Source: Actinernus sp. WN-2022
Taxonomy: Eukaryota > Cnidaria > Anthozoa > Actiniaria > Actinernidae
Assembly: GCA_030867875.1 (NCBI GenBank)
Contig: JAOWCC010000031.1
Span: forward strand, 1 to 64,000
DNA: 64,000 bases
Reading direction: 5' to 3'
Shown: piece by piece, positions 1 through 12,400 of the stretch
Position numbering within the stretch: the first letter of the stretch is position 1
Layout of the letters: every line of letters starts with the position of its first letter
Position numbers and translations under genes: made by a program
Notes under the pieces: model-generated
Database searches by the model: none
The model's input: only the letters and a program-made list of their open reading frames with translations
Told to the model about the DNA's origin: nothing

Positions 1-295
1 CATCCTGCATCATCCTGCATCATCGTGCATCATCGTGCATCATCGTGCATCACCGTGCATCAATCTGCATCACCGTGCATCATCGTGCATCATCGTGCAT
101 CAACCTGCATCATCCTGCATCATCCTGCATCATCCTGCATCATCCTGCATCATCCTGCATCATCCTGCATCATCCTGCATCATCCTGCATCATCCTGCAT
201 CATCCTGCATCATCCTGCATCATCGTGCATCATCGTGCATCATCCTGCATCAGTCTGCGTTATCCTGCATCAGTCTGCGTTATCCTCCATCATCC

Positions 296-347
296 TGCTT
301 CATACTGGCCCATCCTGATTCATGCTGTCCAATCTTGGCATATCATG
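296..347 (+). repeat. Conserved tail block of degenerate in-phase decamers, representative copy
   Basis: Between the last recognisable decamers and the A-rich spacer lies a conserved stretch found in almost every unit. In the phase of the neighbouring decamers it divides into CATACTGGCC, CATCCTGATT, CATGCTGTCC, AATCTTGGCA and TATCATGAAC. Each resembles the decamer more than chance would suggest, so this block probably arose from the repeat itself. Diagnostic sites inside it include TTGGGATATC in most class G units, CATGGTGTCC in some class J units, and the shortened CTTAATACTGCCC form in class B. Confidence 0.8.
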
Positions 348-352
348 AACAA

Positions 353-358
353 AATAAA
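353..358 (+). terminator. AATAAA hexamers in spacer (representative poly(A)-signal-like site)
   Basis: Several overlapping AATAAA hexamers occur on the + strand near the start of each spacer and again at its end. They match the canonical animal polyadenylation signal. If the array were read on the + strand, each unit could end transcripts at the spacer. They may equally be a by-product of the (AAAT)n composition. Confidence 0.15.
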
Positions 359-406
359 TAAATAAATAGAAATAAATAAAAAGAAATAGAAATACATAAA
401 GAAATG

Positions 407-413
407 TATAAAA
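407..413 (+). promoter_or_regulatory. TATAAAA element inside spacer (representative)
   Basis: Every spacer contains TGTATAAAA, which matches the eukaryotic TATA consensus. A pyrimidine-rich leader (CCTCCTCTTTCATCC) begins about 30 bp downstream in each unit. The spacing would suit core-promoter initiation on the + strand, but the sequence is so A/T-rich that a match by composition is likely. No evidence of transcription can be seen here. Confidence 0.15.
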
Positions 414-432
414 ATTAACAAATAAATAAATA

Positions 433-834
433 CAACGCATCCTCCTCTTTCATCCTACATCATCGTGCATCATCGTGCATCATCCTGCATCATCCTGCAT
501 CATCCTGCATCATCCTGCATCATCGTGCGTCATCGTGCATCAACCTGCATCATCCTGCATCATCCTGCATCATCCTGCATCATCCTGCATCATCGTGCAT
601 CATCCTGCATCATCCTGCATCAGTCTGCGTTATCCTACATCATCCTGCATCAGTCTGCGTTATCCTGCATCAGTCTGCGTTATCCTCCATCATCCTGCTT
701 CATACTGGCCCATCCTGATTCATGCTGTCCAATCTTGGCATATCATGAACAAAATAAATAAATAAATAGAAATAAATAAAAAGAAATAGAAATACATAAA
801 CAAATGTATAAAACAAGTAACAAATAAATAAATT
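433..834 (+). repeat. Class D unit, exemplar (402 bp)
   Basis: Markers: two CGTG decamers, four pure decamers, CGTGCGTCATCG, then CAACCTG, and a distinctive tail with TTATCCTACATC and three CAGTCTGCGT copies. It closes with the AAACAAATG / AAAACAAGTAAC / ATTC spacer. Members start at 433, 3463, 5619, 10254, 12430, 18143, 23482, 25678, 28539, 31782, 36511, 38491, 42990, 50013 and 56474. Thirteen of 15 are 401-402 bp, so this class is far more constant in length than class A. Class E, F or, at one junction, G follows. Confidence 0.88.
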
Positions 835-1216
835 CAACGCATCCTCCTCTTTCATCCTGCATCATCCTGCATCATCCTGCATCATCCTGCATCATCGTGC
901 ATCACCGTGCATCAATGTGCATCACCGTGCATCATCGTGCATCATCGTGCATCAACCTGCATCATCCTGCATCATCCTGCATCATCCTGCATCATCCTGC
1001 ATCATCCTGCATCATCCTGCATCATCCTGCATCAGTCTGCGTTATCCTGCATCAGTCTGCGTTATCCTCCATCATCCTGCTTCATACTGGCCCATCCTGA
1101 TTCATGCTGTCCAATCTTGGCATATCATGAACAAAATAAATAAATAAATAGAAATAAATAAAAAGAAATAGAAATACATAAAGAAATGTATAAAACAAAT
1201 AACAAATAAATAAATT
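835..1216 (+). repeat. Class F unit, exemplar (382 bp)
   Basis: Marker: CACCGTGCATCAATGTGC in place of the usual CAATCTGC. It closes with the AAAACAAATAAC / ATTC spacer. Members start at 835, 6021, 12832, 26080, 29323, 36913, 38883, 52581 and 56876, and a fragment lies inside the mosaic unit at 32565. Eight of nine members are followed by class G; the exception is this first copy, followed by class I. The copies at 26080 and 29323 carry the TTGGGATATC change otherwise typical of class G. Confidence 0.83.
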
Positions 1217-2680
1217 CAACGCATCCTCCTGCATCATCCTGCATCATCCTGCATCATCCTGCATCATCCTGCATCATCCTGCATCATCCTGCATCATCCT
1301 GCATCATCCTGCATCATCCTGCATCATCCTGCATCATCCTGCATCATCCTGCATCATCCTGCATCATCCTGCATCATCCTGTATCATCCTGCATCAGTCT
1401 GCGTTATCCTGCATCAGTCTGCGTTATCCTCCATCATCCTGCTTCATACTGGCCCATCCTGATTCATGCTGTCCAATCTTGGCATATCATGAACAAAATA
1501 AATAAATAAATAGAAATAAATAAAAAGAAATAGAAATACATAAAGAAATGTATAAAACAAGTAACAAATAAATAAATACAACGCATCCTCCTCTTTCATA
1601 CTGCATCATCCTGCATCATCCTGCATCATCGTGCATCATCGTGCATCACCGTGCATCAATCTGCATCACCGTGCATCATCGTGCATCAACGTGCATCATC
1701 CTGCATCATCCTGCATCATCCTTTATCATCATGCATCATCCTGCATCATCCTGCATCATCCTGCATCATCCTGCATCATCCTGCATCATCCTGCATCATC
1801 CTGCATCATCCTGCATCATCCTGCATCATCCTGCATCATCGTGCATCATCCTGCATCATCCTGCATCAGTCTGCGTTATCCTGCATCAGTCTGCGTTATC
1901 CTCCATCATCCTGCTTCATACTGGCCCATACTGATTCATGCTGTCCAATCTTGGCATATCATGAACAAAATAAATAAATAAATAGAAATAAATAAAAAGA
2001 AATAGAAATACATAAAGAAATGTATAAAAAATTAACAAATAAATAAATACAACGCATCCTCCTCTTTCATCCTACATCATCGTGCATCATCGTGCATCAC
2101 CGTGCATCAATCTGCATCACCGTGCATCAATCTGCATCACCGTGCATCATCGTGCATCATCGTGCATCAACCTGCATCATCCTGCATCATCCTGCATCAT
2201 CCTGCATCATCCTGCATCATCCTGCATCATCCTGCATCATCCTGCATCATCCTGCATCATCCTGCATCATCCCGCATCATCCTGCATCATCCTGCATCAT
2301 CCTGCATCATCCTGCATCATCCTGCATCATCCTGCATCATCCTGCATCATCCTGCATCATCCTGCATCATCCTGCATCATCCTGCATCATCCTGCATCAT
2401 CCTGCATCATCCTGCATCATCCTGCATCATCCTGCATCATCCTGCATCATCCTGCATCATCCTGCATCATCGTGCATCATCCTGCATCATCCTGCATCAG
2501 TCTGCGTTAACCTGCATCAGTCTGCGTTATCCTCCATCATCCTGCTTCATACTGGCCCATCCTGATTCATGCTGTCCAATCTTGGCATATCATGAACAAA
2601 ATAAATAAATAAATAGAAATAAATAAAAAGAAATAGAAATACATAAAGAAATGTATAAAAAATTAACAAATAAATAAATA

Positions 2681-3001
2681 CAACGCATCCTCCTCTTTCA
2701 TCCTACATCATCGTGCATCATCGTGCATCACCGTGCATCAATCTGCATCACCGTGCATCATCGTGCGTCATCGTGCATCAACCTGAATCATCCTGCATCA
2801 TTCTGCATCATCCTGCATAATCCTGCATCATCCTGCATCATCCTGCATCAGTCTGCGTTATCCCGCTTAATACTGCCCATCCTGATTCATGCTGTCCAAT
2901 CTTGGCATATCATGAACAAAATAAATAAATAAATAGAAATAAATAAAAAGAAATAGAAATACATAAAGAAATGTATAAAACAAGTAACAAATAAATAAAT
3001 T
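2681..3001 (+). repeat. Class B unit, exemplar (321 bp)
   Basis: Short class with private markers CGTGCGTCATCG, CCTGAATCATCC, CATTCTGC, CCTGCATAATCC and a shortened end CCCGCTTAATACTGCCC. Only one CAGTCTGCGT is present. Members start at 2681, 4817, 9472, 11638, 17362, 22700, 24896, 27767, 31010, 35739, 45367, 46671, 51768, 54870, 55672 and 61996. Lengths fall into two main forms, about 321 and 341 bp, differing by two decamers; the 35739 copy is 331 bp. All 16 members are followed by class C. Confidence 0.88.
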
Positions 3002-3462
3002 CAACGCATCCTCCTCTTTCATCCTGCATCATCCTGCATCATCCTGCATCATCGTGCATCATCGTGCATCATCGTGCATCACCGTGCATCAATCTGCATC
3101 ACCGTGCATCATCGTGCATCATCGTGCATCAACCTGCATCATCCTGCATCATCCTGCATCATCCTGCATCATACTGCATCATCCTGCATCATCCTGCATC
3201 ATCCTGCATCATCCTGCATCATCCTGCATCATCCTGCATCATCCTGCATCATCGTGCATCATCCTGCATCATCCTGCATCAGTCTGCGTTATCCTGCATC
3301 AGTCTGCGTTATCCTCCATCATCCTGCTTCATACTGGCCCATCCTGATTCATGCTGTCCAATCTTGGCATATCATGAACAAAATAAATAAATAAATAGAA
3401 ATAAATAAAAAGAAATAGAAATACATAAAGAAATGTATAAAAAATTAACAAATAAATAAATA
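3002..3462 (+). repeat. Class C unit, exemplar (461 bp)
   Basis: Header carries three consecutive CGTG decamers before CACCGTGCATCAATCTG, and most copies have a CATACTGCATC variant after CAACCTG. Members start at 3002, 5158, 9793, 11979, 17682, 23021, 25237, 28088, 31331, 36070, 45708, 47012, 52109, 55211, 56013 and 62337; the truncated first unit of the window is also class C. The copies at 36070, 55211 and 62337 lack CATACTG. Class D follows in 12 of 17 cases. Confidence 0.82.
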
Positions 3463-3854
3463 CAACGCATCCTCCTCTTTCATCCTACATCATCGTGCAT
3501 CATCGTGCATCATCCTGCATCATCCTGCATCATCCTGCATCATCCTGCATCATCGTGCGTCATCGTGCATCAACCTGCATCATCCTGCATCATCCTGCAT
3601 CATCCTGCATCATCGTGCATCATCCTGCATCATCCTGCATCAGTCTGCGTTATCCTACATCATCCTGCATCAGTCTGCGTTATCCTGCATCAGTCTGCGT
3701 TATCCTCCATCATCCTGCTTCATACTGGCCCATCCTGATTCATGCTGTCCAATCTTGGCATATCATGAACAAAATAAATAAATAAATAGAAATAAATAAA
3801 AAGAAATAGAAATACATAAACAAATGTATAAAACAAGTAACAAATAAATAAATT

Positions 3855-4235
3855 CAACGCATCCTCCTCTTTCATCCTGCATCATCCTGCATCATCCTGC
3901 ATCATCCTTTATCATCATGCATCATCCTGCATCATCCTGCATCATCCTGCATCATCCTGCATCATCCTGCATCATCCTGCATCATCCTGCATCATCCTGC
4001 ATCATCCTGCATCATCCTGCATCATCGTGCATCATCCTGCATCATCCTGCATCAGTCTGCGTTATCCTGCATCAGTCTGCGTTATCCTCCATCATCCTGC
4101 TTGATACTGGCCCATCCTGATTCATGCTGTCCAATCTTGGCATATCATGAACAAAATAAATAAATAAATAGAAATAAATAAAAAGAAATAGAAATACATA
4201 AAGAAATGTATAAAAAATTAACAAATAAATAAATA
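3855..4235 (+). repeat. Class E unit, exemplar (381 bp)
   Basis: Marker: CCTTTATCATCATGC near the start of the decamer run, without the usual CGTG header in this form. Members start at 1579, 3855, 7739, 10656, 16289, 21648, 23884, 28941, 32184, 43392, 44405, 50414 and 51397. A second form (1579, 7739, 16289, 21648) has a CGTG/CACCGTG header and CAACGTGCATC before the marker; the 7739 copy has lost the TTT change but keeps the CATCATGC. Class A follows most copies. Confidence 0.8.
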
Positions 4236-7200
4236 CAACGCATCCTCCTCTTTCATCCTACATCATCGTGCATCATCGTGCATCACCGTGCATCAATCTG
4301 CATCACCGTGTTTCAATCTGCATCACCGTGCATCATCGTGCATCATCGTGCATCAACCTGCATCATCCTGCATCATCCTGCATCATCCTGCATCATCCTG
4401 CATCATCCTGCATCATCCTGCATCATCCTGCATCATCCTGCATCATCCCGCATCATCCTGCATCATCCTGCATCATCCTGCATCATCCTGCATCATCCTG
4501 CATCATCCTGCATCATCCTGCATCATCCTGCATCATCCTGCATCATCCTGCATCATCCTGCATCATCCTGCATCATCCTGCATCATCCTGCATCATCCTG
4601 CATCATCCTGCATCATCCTGCATCATCCTGCATCAGTCTGCGTTATCCTGCATCAGTCTGCGTTATCCTCCATCATCCTGCTTCATACTGGCCCATCCTG
4701 ATTCATGCTGTCCAATCTTGGCATATCATGAACAAAATAAATAAATAAATAGAAATAAATAAAAAGAAATAGAAATACATAAAGAAATGTATAAAAAATT
4801 AACAAATAAATAAATACAACGCATCCTCCTCTTTCATCCTACATCATCGTGCATCATCGTGCATCACCGTGCATCAATCTGCATCACCGTGCATCATCGT
4901 GCGTCATCGTGCATCAACCTGAATCATCCTGCATCATTCTGCATCATCCTGCATAATCCTGCATCATCCTGCATCATCCTGCATCATCCTGCATCATCCT
5001 GCATCAGTCTGCGTTATCCCGCTTAATACTGCCCATCCTGATTCATGCTGTCCAATCTTGGCATATCATGAACAAAATAAATAAATAAATAGAAATAAAT
5101 AAAAAGAAATAGAAATACATAAAGAAATGTATAAAACAAGTAACAAATAAATAAATTCAACGCATCCTCCTCTTTCATCCTGCATCATCCTGCATCATCC
5201 TGCATCATCGTGCATCATCGTGCATCATCGTGCATCACCGTGCATCAATCTGCATCACCGTGCATCATCGTGCATCATCGTGCATCAACCTGCATCATCC
5301 TGCATCATCCTGCATCATCCTGCATCATACTGCATCATTCTGCATCATCCTGCATCATCCTGCATCATCCTGCATCATCCTGCATCATCCTGCATCATCC
5401 TGCTTCATCGTGCATCATCCTGCATCATCCTGCATCAGTCTGCGTTATCCTGCATCAGTCTGCGTTATCCTCCATCATCCTGCTTCATACTGGCCCATGC
5501 TGATTCATGCTGTCCAATCTTGGCATATCATGAACAAAATAAATAAATAAATAGAAATAAATAAAAAGAAATAGAAATACATAAAGAAATGTATAAAAAA
5601 TTAACAAATAAATAAATACAACGCATCCTCCTCTTTCATCCTACATCATCGTGCATCATCGTGCATCATCCTGCATCATCCTGCATCATCCTGCATCATC
5701 CTGCATCATCGTGCGTCATCGTGCATCAACCTGCATCATCCTGCATCATCCTGCATCATCCTGCATCATCCTGCATCATCGTGCATCATCCTGCATCATC
5801 CTGCATCAGTCTGCGTTATCCTACATCATCCTGCATCAGTCTGCGTTATCCTGCATCAGTCTGCGTTATCCTCCATCATCCTGCTTCATACTGGCCCATC
5901 CTGATTCATGCTGTCCAATCTTGGCATATCATGAACAAAATAAATAAATAAATAGAAATAAATAAAAAGAAATAGAAATACATAAACAAATGTATAAAAC
6001 AAGTAACAAATAAATAAATTCAACGCATCCTCCTCTTTCATCCTGCATCATCCTGCATCATCCTGCATCATCCTGCATCATCGTGCATCACCGTGCATCA
6101 ATGTGCATCACCGTGCATCATCGTGCATCATCGTGCATCAACCTGCATCATCCTGCATCATCCTGCATCATCCTGCATCATCCTGCATCATCCTGCATCA
6201 TCCTGCATCATCCTGCATCAGTCTGCGTTATCCTGCATCAGTCTGCGTTATCCTCCATCATCCTGCTTCATACTGGCCCATCCTGATTCATGCTGTCCAA
6301 TCTTGGCATATCATGAACAAAATAAATAAATAAATAGAAATAAATAAAAAGAAATAGAAATACATAAAGAAATGTATAAAACAAATAACAAATAAATAAA
6401 TTCAACGCATCCTCCTCTTTCATCCTGCATCATCCTGCATCATCCTGCATCATCCTGCATCATCGTGCATCATCGTGCATCATCGTGCATCACCGTGCTT
6501 CAGTCTGCATCACCGTGCATCATCGTGTATCATCGTGCATCAACCTGCATCATCCTGCATCATCCTGCATCATCCTGCATCATCCTGCATCATCCTGCAT
6601 CATCCTGCATCATCCTGCATCATCCTGCATCATCCTGCATCATCCTGCATCATCCTGCATCATCCTGCATCATCCTGCATCATCGTGCATCATCCTGCAT
6701 CATCCTGCATCAGTCTGCGTTATCCTGCATCAGTCTGCGTTATCCTCCATCATCCTGCTTCATACTGGCCCATCCTGATTCATGCTGTCCAATCTTGGGA
6801 TATCATGAACAAAATAAATAAATAAATAGAAATAAATAAAAAGAAATAGAAATACATAAAGAAATGTATAAAACAAGTAACAAATAAATAAATACAACGC
6901 ATCCTCCTCTTTCATCCTGCATCATCCTGCATCATCCTGCATCATCCTGCATCATCCTGCATCATCGTGCATCACCGTGCATCACCGTGCTTCAATCTGC
7001 ATCACCGTGCATCATCGTGTATCATCGTGCCTCAACCTGCATCATCCTGCATCATCCTGCATCATCCTGCATCATCCTGCATCATCCTGCATCATCCTGC
7101 ATCATCCTGCATCATCCTGCATCATCCTGCATCATCCTGCATCATCCTGCATCATCCTGCATCATCCTGCATCATCCTGCATCATCCTGCATCATCCTGC

Positions 7201-8229
7201 ATCATCCTGCATCAGTCTGCGTTATCCTGCATCAGTCTGCGTTATCCTCCATCATCCTGCTTCATGCTGGCCCATCCTGATTCATGCTGTCCAATCTTGG
7301 GATATCATGAACAAAATAAATAAATAAATAGAAATAAATAAAAAGAAATAGAAATACATAAAGAAATGTATAAAACAAGTAACAAATAAATAAATTCAAC
7401 GCATCCTCCTCTTTCATCCTGCATCATCCTGCATCATCCTGCATCATCCTGCATCATCCTGCATCATCCTGCATCATCCTGCATCATCCTGCATCATCCT
7501 GCATCATCCTGCATCATCCTGCATCATCGTGCATCATCCTGCATCATCCTGCATCAGTCTGCGTTATCCTGCATCAGTCTGCGTTATCCTCCATCATCCT
7601 GCTTCATACTGGCCCATCCTGATTCATGCTGTCCAATCTTGGCATATCATGAACAAAATAAATAAATAAATAGAAATAAATAAAAAGAAATAGAAATACA
7701 TAAAGAAATGTATAAAACAAGTAACAAATAAATAAATACAACGCATCCTCCTCTTTCATCCTGCATCATCCTGCATCATCCTGCATCATCGTGCATCATC
7801 GTGCATCACCGTGCATCAATCTGCATCACCGTGCATCATCGTGCATCATCGTGCATCAACGTGCATCATCCTGCATCATCCTGCATCATCCTGCATCATC
7901 ATGCATCATCCTGCATCATCCTGCATCATCCTGCATCATCCTGCATCATCCTGCATCATCCTGCATCATCCTGCATCATCCTGCATCATCCTGCATCATC
8001 CTGCATCATCGTGCATCATCCTGCATCATCCTGCATCATCCTGCATCAGTCTGCGTTATCCTGCATCAGTCTGCGTTATCCTCCATCATCCTGCTTCATA
8101 CTGGCCCATACTGATTCATGCTGTCCAATCTTGGCATATCATGAACAAAATAAATAAATAAATAGAAATATATAAAAAGAAATAGAAATACATAAAGAAA
8201 TGTATAAAAAATTAACAAATAAATAAATA

Positions 8230-8850
8230 CAACGCATCCTCCTCTTTCATCCTACATCATCGTGCATCATCGTGCATCACCGTGCATCAATCTGCATCAC
8301 CGTGCATCAATCTGCATCACCGTGCATCATCGTGCATCATCGTGCATCAACCTGCATCATCCTGCATCATCCTGCATCATCCTGCATCATCCTGCATCAT
8401 CCTGCATCATCCTGCATCATCCTGCATCATCCTGCATCATCCTGCATCATCCCGCATCATCCTGCATCATCCTGCATCATCCTGCATCATCCTGCATCAT
8501 CCTGCATCATCCTGCATCATCCTGCATCATCCTGCATCATCCTGCATCATCCTGCATCATCCTGCATCATCCTGCATCATCCTGCATCATCCTGCATCAT
8601 CCTGCATCATCCTGCATCATCCTGCATCATCCTGCATCATCGTGCATCATCCTGCATCATCCTGCATCAGTCTGCGTTATCCTGCATCAGTCTGCGTTAT
8701 CCTCCATCATCCTGCTTCATACTGGCCCATACTGATTCATGCTGTCCAATCTTGGCATATCATGAACAAAATAAATAAATAAATAGAAATAAATAAAAAG
8801 AAATAGAAATACATAAAGAAATGTATAAAAAATTAACAAATAAATAAATA
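8230..8850 (+). repeat. Class A unit, exemplar (621 bp)
   Basis: Markers: leader ending CCTACATCATCG, a header that usually has two CACCGTGCATCAATCTG pairs, and a CATCCCGCATC variant about one third of the way in. It has the longest pure decamer runs. Members start at 2050, 4236, 8230, 8851, 11037, 16760, 22119, 24275, 43793, 44776, 50815 and 61405. Their lengths range from 581 to 631 bp in about 10-bp steps. Class A is followed by class B in 9 of 12 cases. The usual closing spacer is the AAAAAATTAAC/ATAC form, except at 43793 and 50815, which end in a class D type spacer. Confidence 0.85.
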
Positions 8851-9471
8851 CAACGCATCCTCCTCTTTCATCCTACATCATCGTGCATCATCGTGCATCA
8901 CCGTGCATCAATCTGCATCACCGTGCATCAATCTGCATCACCGTGCATCATCGTGCATCATCGTGCATCAACCTGCATCATCCTGCATCATCCTGCATCA
9001 TCCTGCATCATCCTGCATCATCCTGCATCATCCTGCATCATCCTGCATCATCCTGCATCATCCTGCATCATCCCGCATCATCCTGCATCATCCTGCATCA
9101 TCCTGCATCATCCTGCATCATCCTGCATCATCCTGCATCATCCTGCATCATCCTGCATCATCCTGCATCATCCTGCATCATCCTGCATCATCCTGCATCA
9201 TCCTGCATCATCCTGCATCATCCTGCATCATCCTGCATCATCCTGCATCATCCTGCATCATCGTGCATCATCCTGCATCATCCTGCATCAGTCTGCGTTA
9301 TCCTGCATCAGTCTGCGTTATCCTCCATCATCCTGCTTCATACTGGCCCATCCTGATTCATGCTGTCCAATCTTGGCATATCATGAACAAAATAAATAAA
9401 TAAATAGAAATAAATAAAAAGAAATAGAAATACATAAAGAAATGTATAAAAAATTAACAAATAAATAAATA
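8230..9471 (+). repeat. Tandem doubling of one class A unit (2 x 621 bp)
   Basis: Units at 8230 and 8851 have the same length and header, and the same CCCGCATC position. The only difference noticed is CCCATACTGATTC in the first against CCCATCCTGATTC in the second. The corresponding place in the first block (2050) holds a single class A unit. Confidence 0.85.
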
Positions 9472-12400
9472 CAACGCATCCTCCTCTTTCATCCTACATC
9501 ATCGTGCATCATCGTGCATCACCGTGCATCAATCTGCATCACCGTGCATCATCGTGCGTCATCGTGCATCAACCTGAATCATCCTGCATCATTCTGCATC
9601 ATCCTGCATAATCCTGCATCATCCTGCATCATCCTGCATCAGTCTGCGTTATCCCGCTTAATACTGCCCATCCTGATTCATGCTGTCCAATCTTGGCATA
9701 TCATGAACAAAATAAATAAATAAATAGAAATAAATAAAAAGAAATAGAAATACATAAAGAAATGTATAAAACAAGTAACAAATAAATAAATTCAACGCAT
9801 CCTCCTCTTTCATCCTGCATCATCCTGCATCATCCTGCATCATCGTGCATCATCGTGCATCATCGTGCATCACCGTGCATCAATCTGTATCACCGTGCAT
9901 CATCGTGCATCATCGTGCATCAACCTGCATCATCCTGCATCATCCTGCATCATCCTGCATCATACTGCATCATCCTGCATCATCCTGCATCATCCTACAT
10001 CATCCTGCATCATCCTGCATCATCCTGCATCATCCTGCATCATCGTGCATCATCCTGCATCATCCTGCATCAGTCTGCGTTATCCTGCATCAGTCTGCGT
10101 TATCCTCCATCATCCTGCTTCATACTGGCCCATCCTGATTCATGCTGTCCAATCTTGGCATATCATGAACAAAATAAATAAATAAATAGAAATAAATAAA
10201 AAGAAATAGAAATACATAAAGAAATGTATAAAAAATTAACAAATAAATAAATACAACGCATCCTCCTCTTTCATCCTACATCATCGTGCATCATCGTGCA
10301 TCATCCTGCATCATCCTGCATCATCCTGCATCATCCTGCATCATCGTGCGTCATCGTGCATCAACCTACATCATCCTGCATCATCCTGCATCATCCTGCA
10401 TCATCCTGCATCATCGTGCATCATCCTGCATCATCCTGCATCAGTCTGCGTTATCCTACATCATCCTGCATCAGTCTGCGTTATCCTGCATCAGTCTGCG
10501 TTATCCTCCATCATCCTGCTTCATACTGGCCCATCCTGATTCATGCTGTCCAATCTTGGCATATCATGAACAAAATAAATAAATAAATAGAAATAAATAA
10601 AAAGAAATAGAAATACATAAACAAATGTATAAAACAAGTAACAAATAAATAAATTCAACGCATCCTCCTCTTTCATCCTGCATCATCCTGCATCATCCTG
10701 CATCATCCTTTATCATCATGCATCATCCTGCATCATCCTGCATCATCCTGCATCATCCTGCATCATCCTGCATCATCCTGCATCATCCTGCATCATCCTG
10801 CATCATCCTGCATCATCCTGCATCATCGTGCATCATCCTGCATCATCCTGCATCAGTCTGCGTTATCCTGCATCAGTCTGCGTTATCCTCCATCATCCTG
10901 CTTCATAGTGGCCCATCCTGATTCATGCTGTCCAATCTTGGCATATCATGAACAAAATAAATAAATAAATAGAAATAAATAAAAAGAAATAGAAATACAT
11001 AAAGAAATGTATAAAAAATTAACAAATAAATAAATACAACGCATCCTCCTCTTTCATCCTACATCATCGTGCATCATCGTGCATCACCGTGCATCAATCT
11101 GCATCACCGTGCATCAATCTGCATCACCGTGCATCATCGTGCATCATCGTGCATCAACCTGCATCATCCTGCATCATCCTGCATCATCCTGTATCATCCT
11201 GCATCATCCTGCATCATCCTGCATCATCCTGCATCATCCTGCATCATCCCGCATCATCCTGCATCATCCTGCATCATCCTGCATCATCCTGCATCATCCT
11301 GCATCATCCTGCATCATCCTGCATCATCCTGCATCATCCTGCATCATCCTGCATCATCCTGCATCATCCTGCATCATCCTGCATCATCCTGCATCATCCT
11401 GCATCATCCTGCATCATCCTGCATCATCCTGCATCATCCTGCATCATCCTGCATCAGTCTGCGTTATCCTGCATCAGTCTGCGTTATCCTCCATCATCCT
11501 GCTTCATACTGGCCCATCCTGATTCATGCTGTCCAATCTTGGCATATCATGAACAAAATAAATAAATAAATAGAAATAAATAAAAAGAAATAGAAATACA
11601 TAAAGAAATGTATAAAAAATTAACAAATAAATAAATACAACGCATCCTCCTCTTTCATCCTACATCATCGTGCATCATCGTGCATCACCGTGCATCAATC
11701 TGCATCACCGTGCATCATCGTGCGTCATCGTGCATCAACCTGAATCATCCTGCATCATTCTGCATCATCCTGCATAATCCTGCATCATCCTGCATCATCC
11801 TGCATCATCCTGCATCATCCTGCATCAGTCTGCGTTATCCCGCTTAATACTGCCCATCCTGATTCATGCTGTCCAATCTTGGCATATCATGAACAAAATA
11901 AATAAATAAATAGAAATAAATAAAAAGAAATAGAAATACATAAAGAAATGTATAAAACAAGTAACAAATAAATAAATTCAACGCATCCTCCTCTTTCATC
12001 CTGCATCATCCTGCATCATCCTGCATCATCGTGCATCATCGTGCATCATCGTGCATCACCGTGCATCAATCTGCATCACCGTGCATCATCGTGCATCATG
12101 GTGCATCAACCTGCATCATCCTGCATCATCCTGCATCATCCTGCATCATACTGCATCATTCTGCATCATCCTGCATCATCCTGCATCATCCTGCATCATC
12201 CTGCATCATCCTGCATCATCGTGCATCATCCTGCATCATCCTGCATCAGTCTGCGTTATCCTGCATCAGTCTGCGTTATCCTCCATCATCCTGCTTCATA
12301 CTGGCCCATCCTGATTCATGCTGTCCAATCTTGGCATATCATGAACAAATTAAATAAATAAATAGAAATAAATAAAAAGAAATAGAAATACATAAAGAAA

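Larger units (their letters stand above)
348..432 (+). repeat. A-rich spacer, representative copy (85 bp)
   Basis: The spacer runs from AACAAAATAAAT to just before CAACGC and consists of AAAT/AAAAG/AAATAG steps, then ATACATAAAG, TGTATAAAA and a variable 3' half. It recurs about 145 times. Variable sites define haplotypes: AAAG or AAAC before AAATG; AAAAAATTAAC, AAAACAAGTAAC or AAAACAAATAAC; and ATAC or ATTC before CAACGC. This copy has one A fewer than the usual AAAAAATTAAC form. The three main forms make the spacer 85, 86 or 87 bp. It is the most A/T-biased sequence in the window and should disfavour nucleosomes and unwind easily; that is inferred from composition only. Confidence 0.93.
1..1216 (+). 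repeat. Units u1-u3 (classes C, D, F), left edge
   Basis: u1 is cut by the window edge and ends at 432; u2 (D) starts at 433 and u3 (F) at 835. The same C-D-F order with matching sizes recurs at 5158-6402, about 5.19 kb downstream. No loss of regularity is seen at this edge, so the array should continue to the left. Confidence 0.85.
1217..7396 (+). repeat. Block u4-u17: I E A B C D E A B C D F G G (6180 bp)
   Basis: Unit starts: I 1217, E 1579, A 2050, B 2681, C 3002, D 3463, E 3855, A 4236, B 4817, C 5158, D 5619, F 6021, G 6403, G 6895. The E-A-B-C-D motif occurs twice within it, at 1579 and 3855, offset by about 2.2 kb. The block recurs at 7397-13203 with the same order apart from an extra class A unit. 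The 4236 copy has a private GTGTTTCAATCTG change. Confidence 0.82.
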
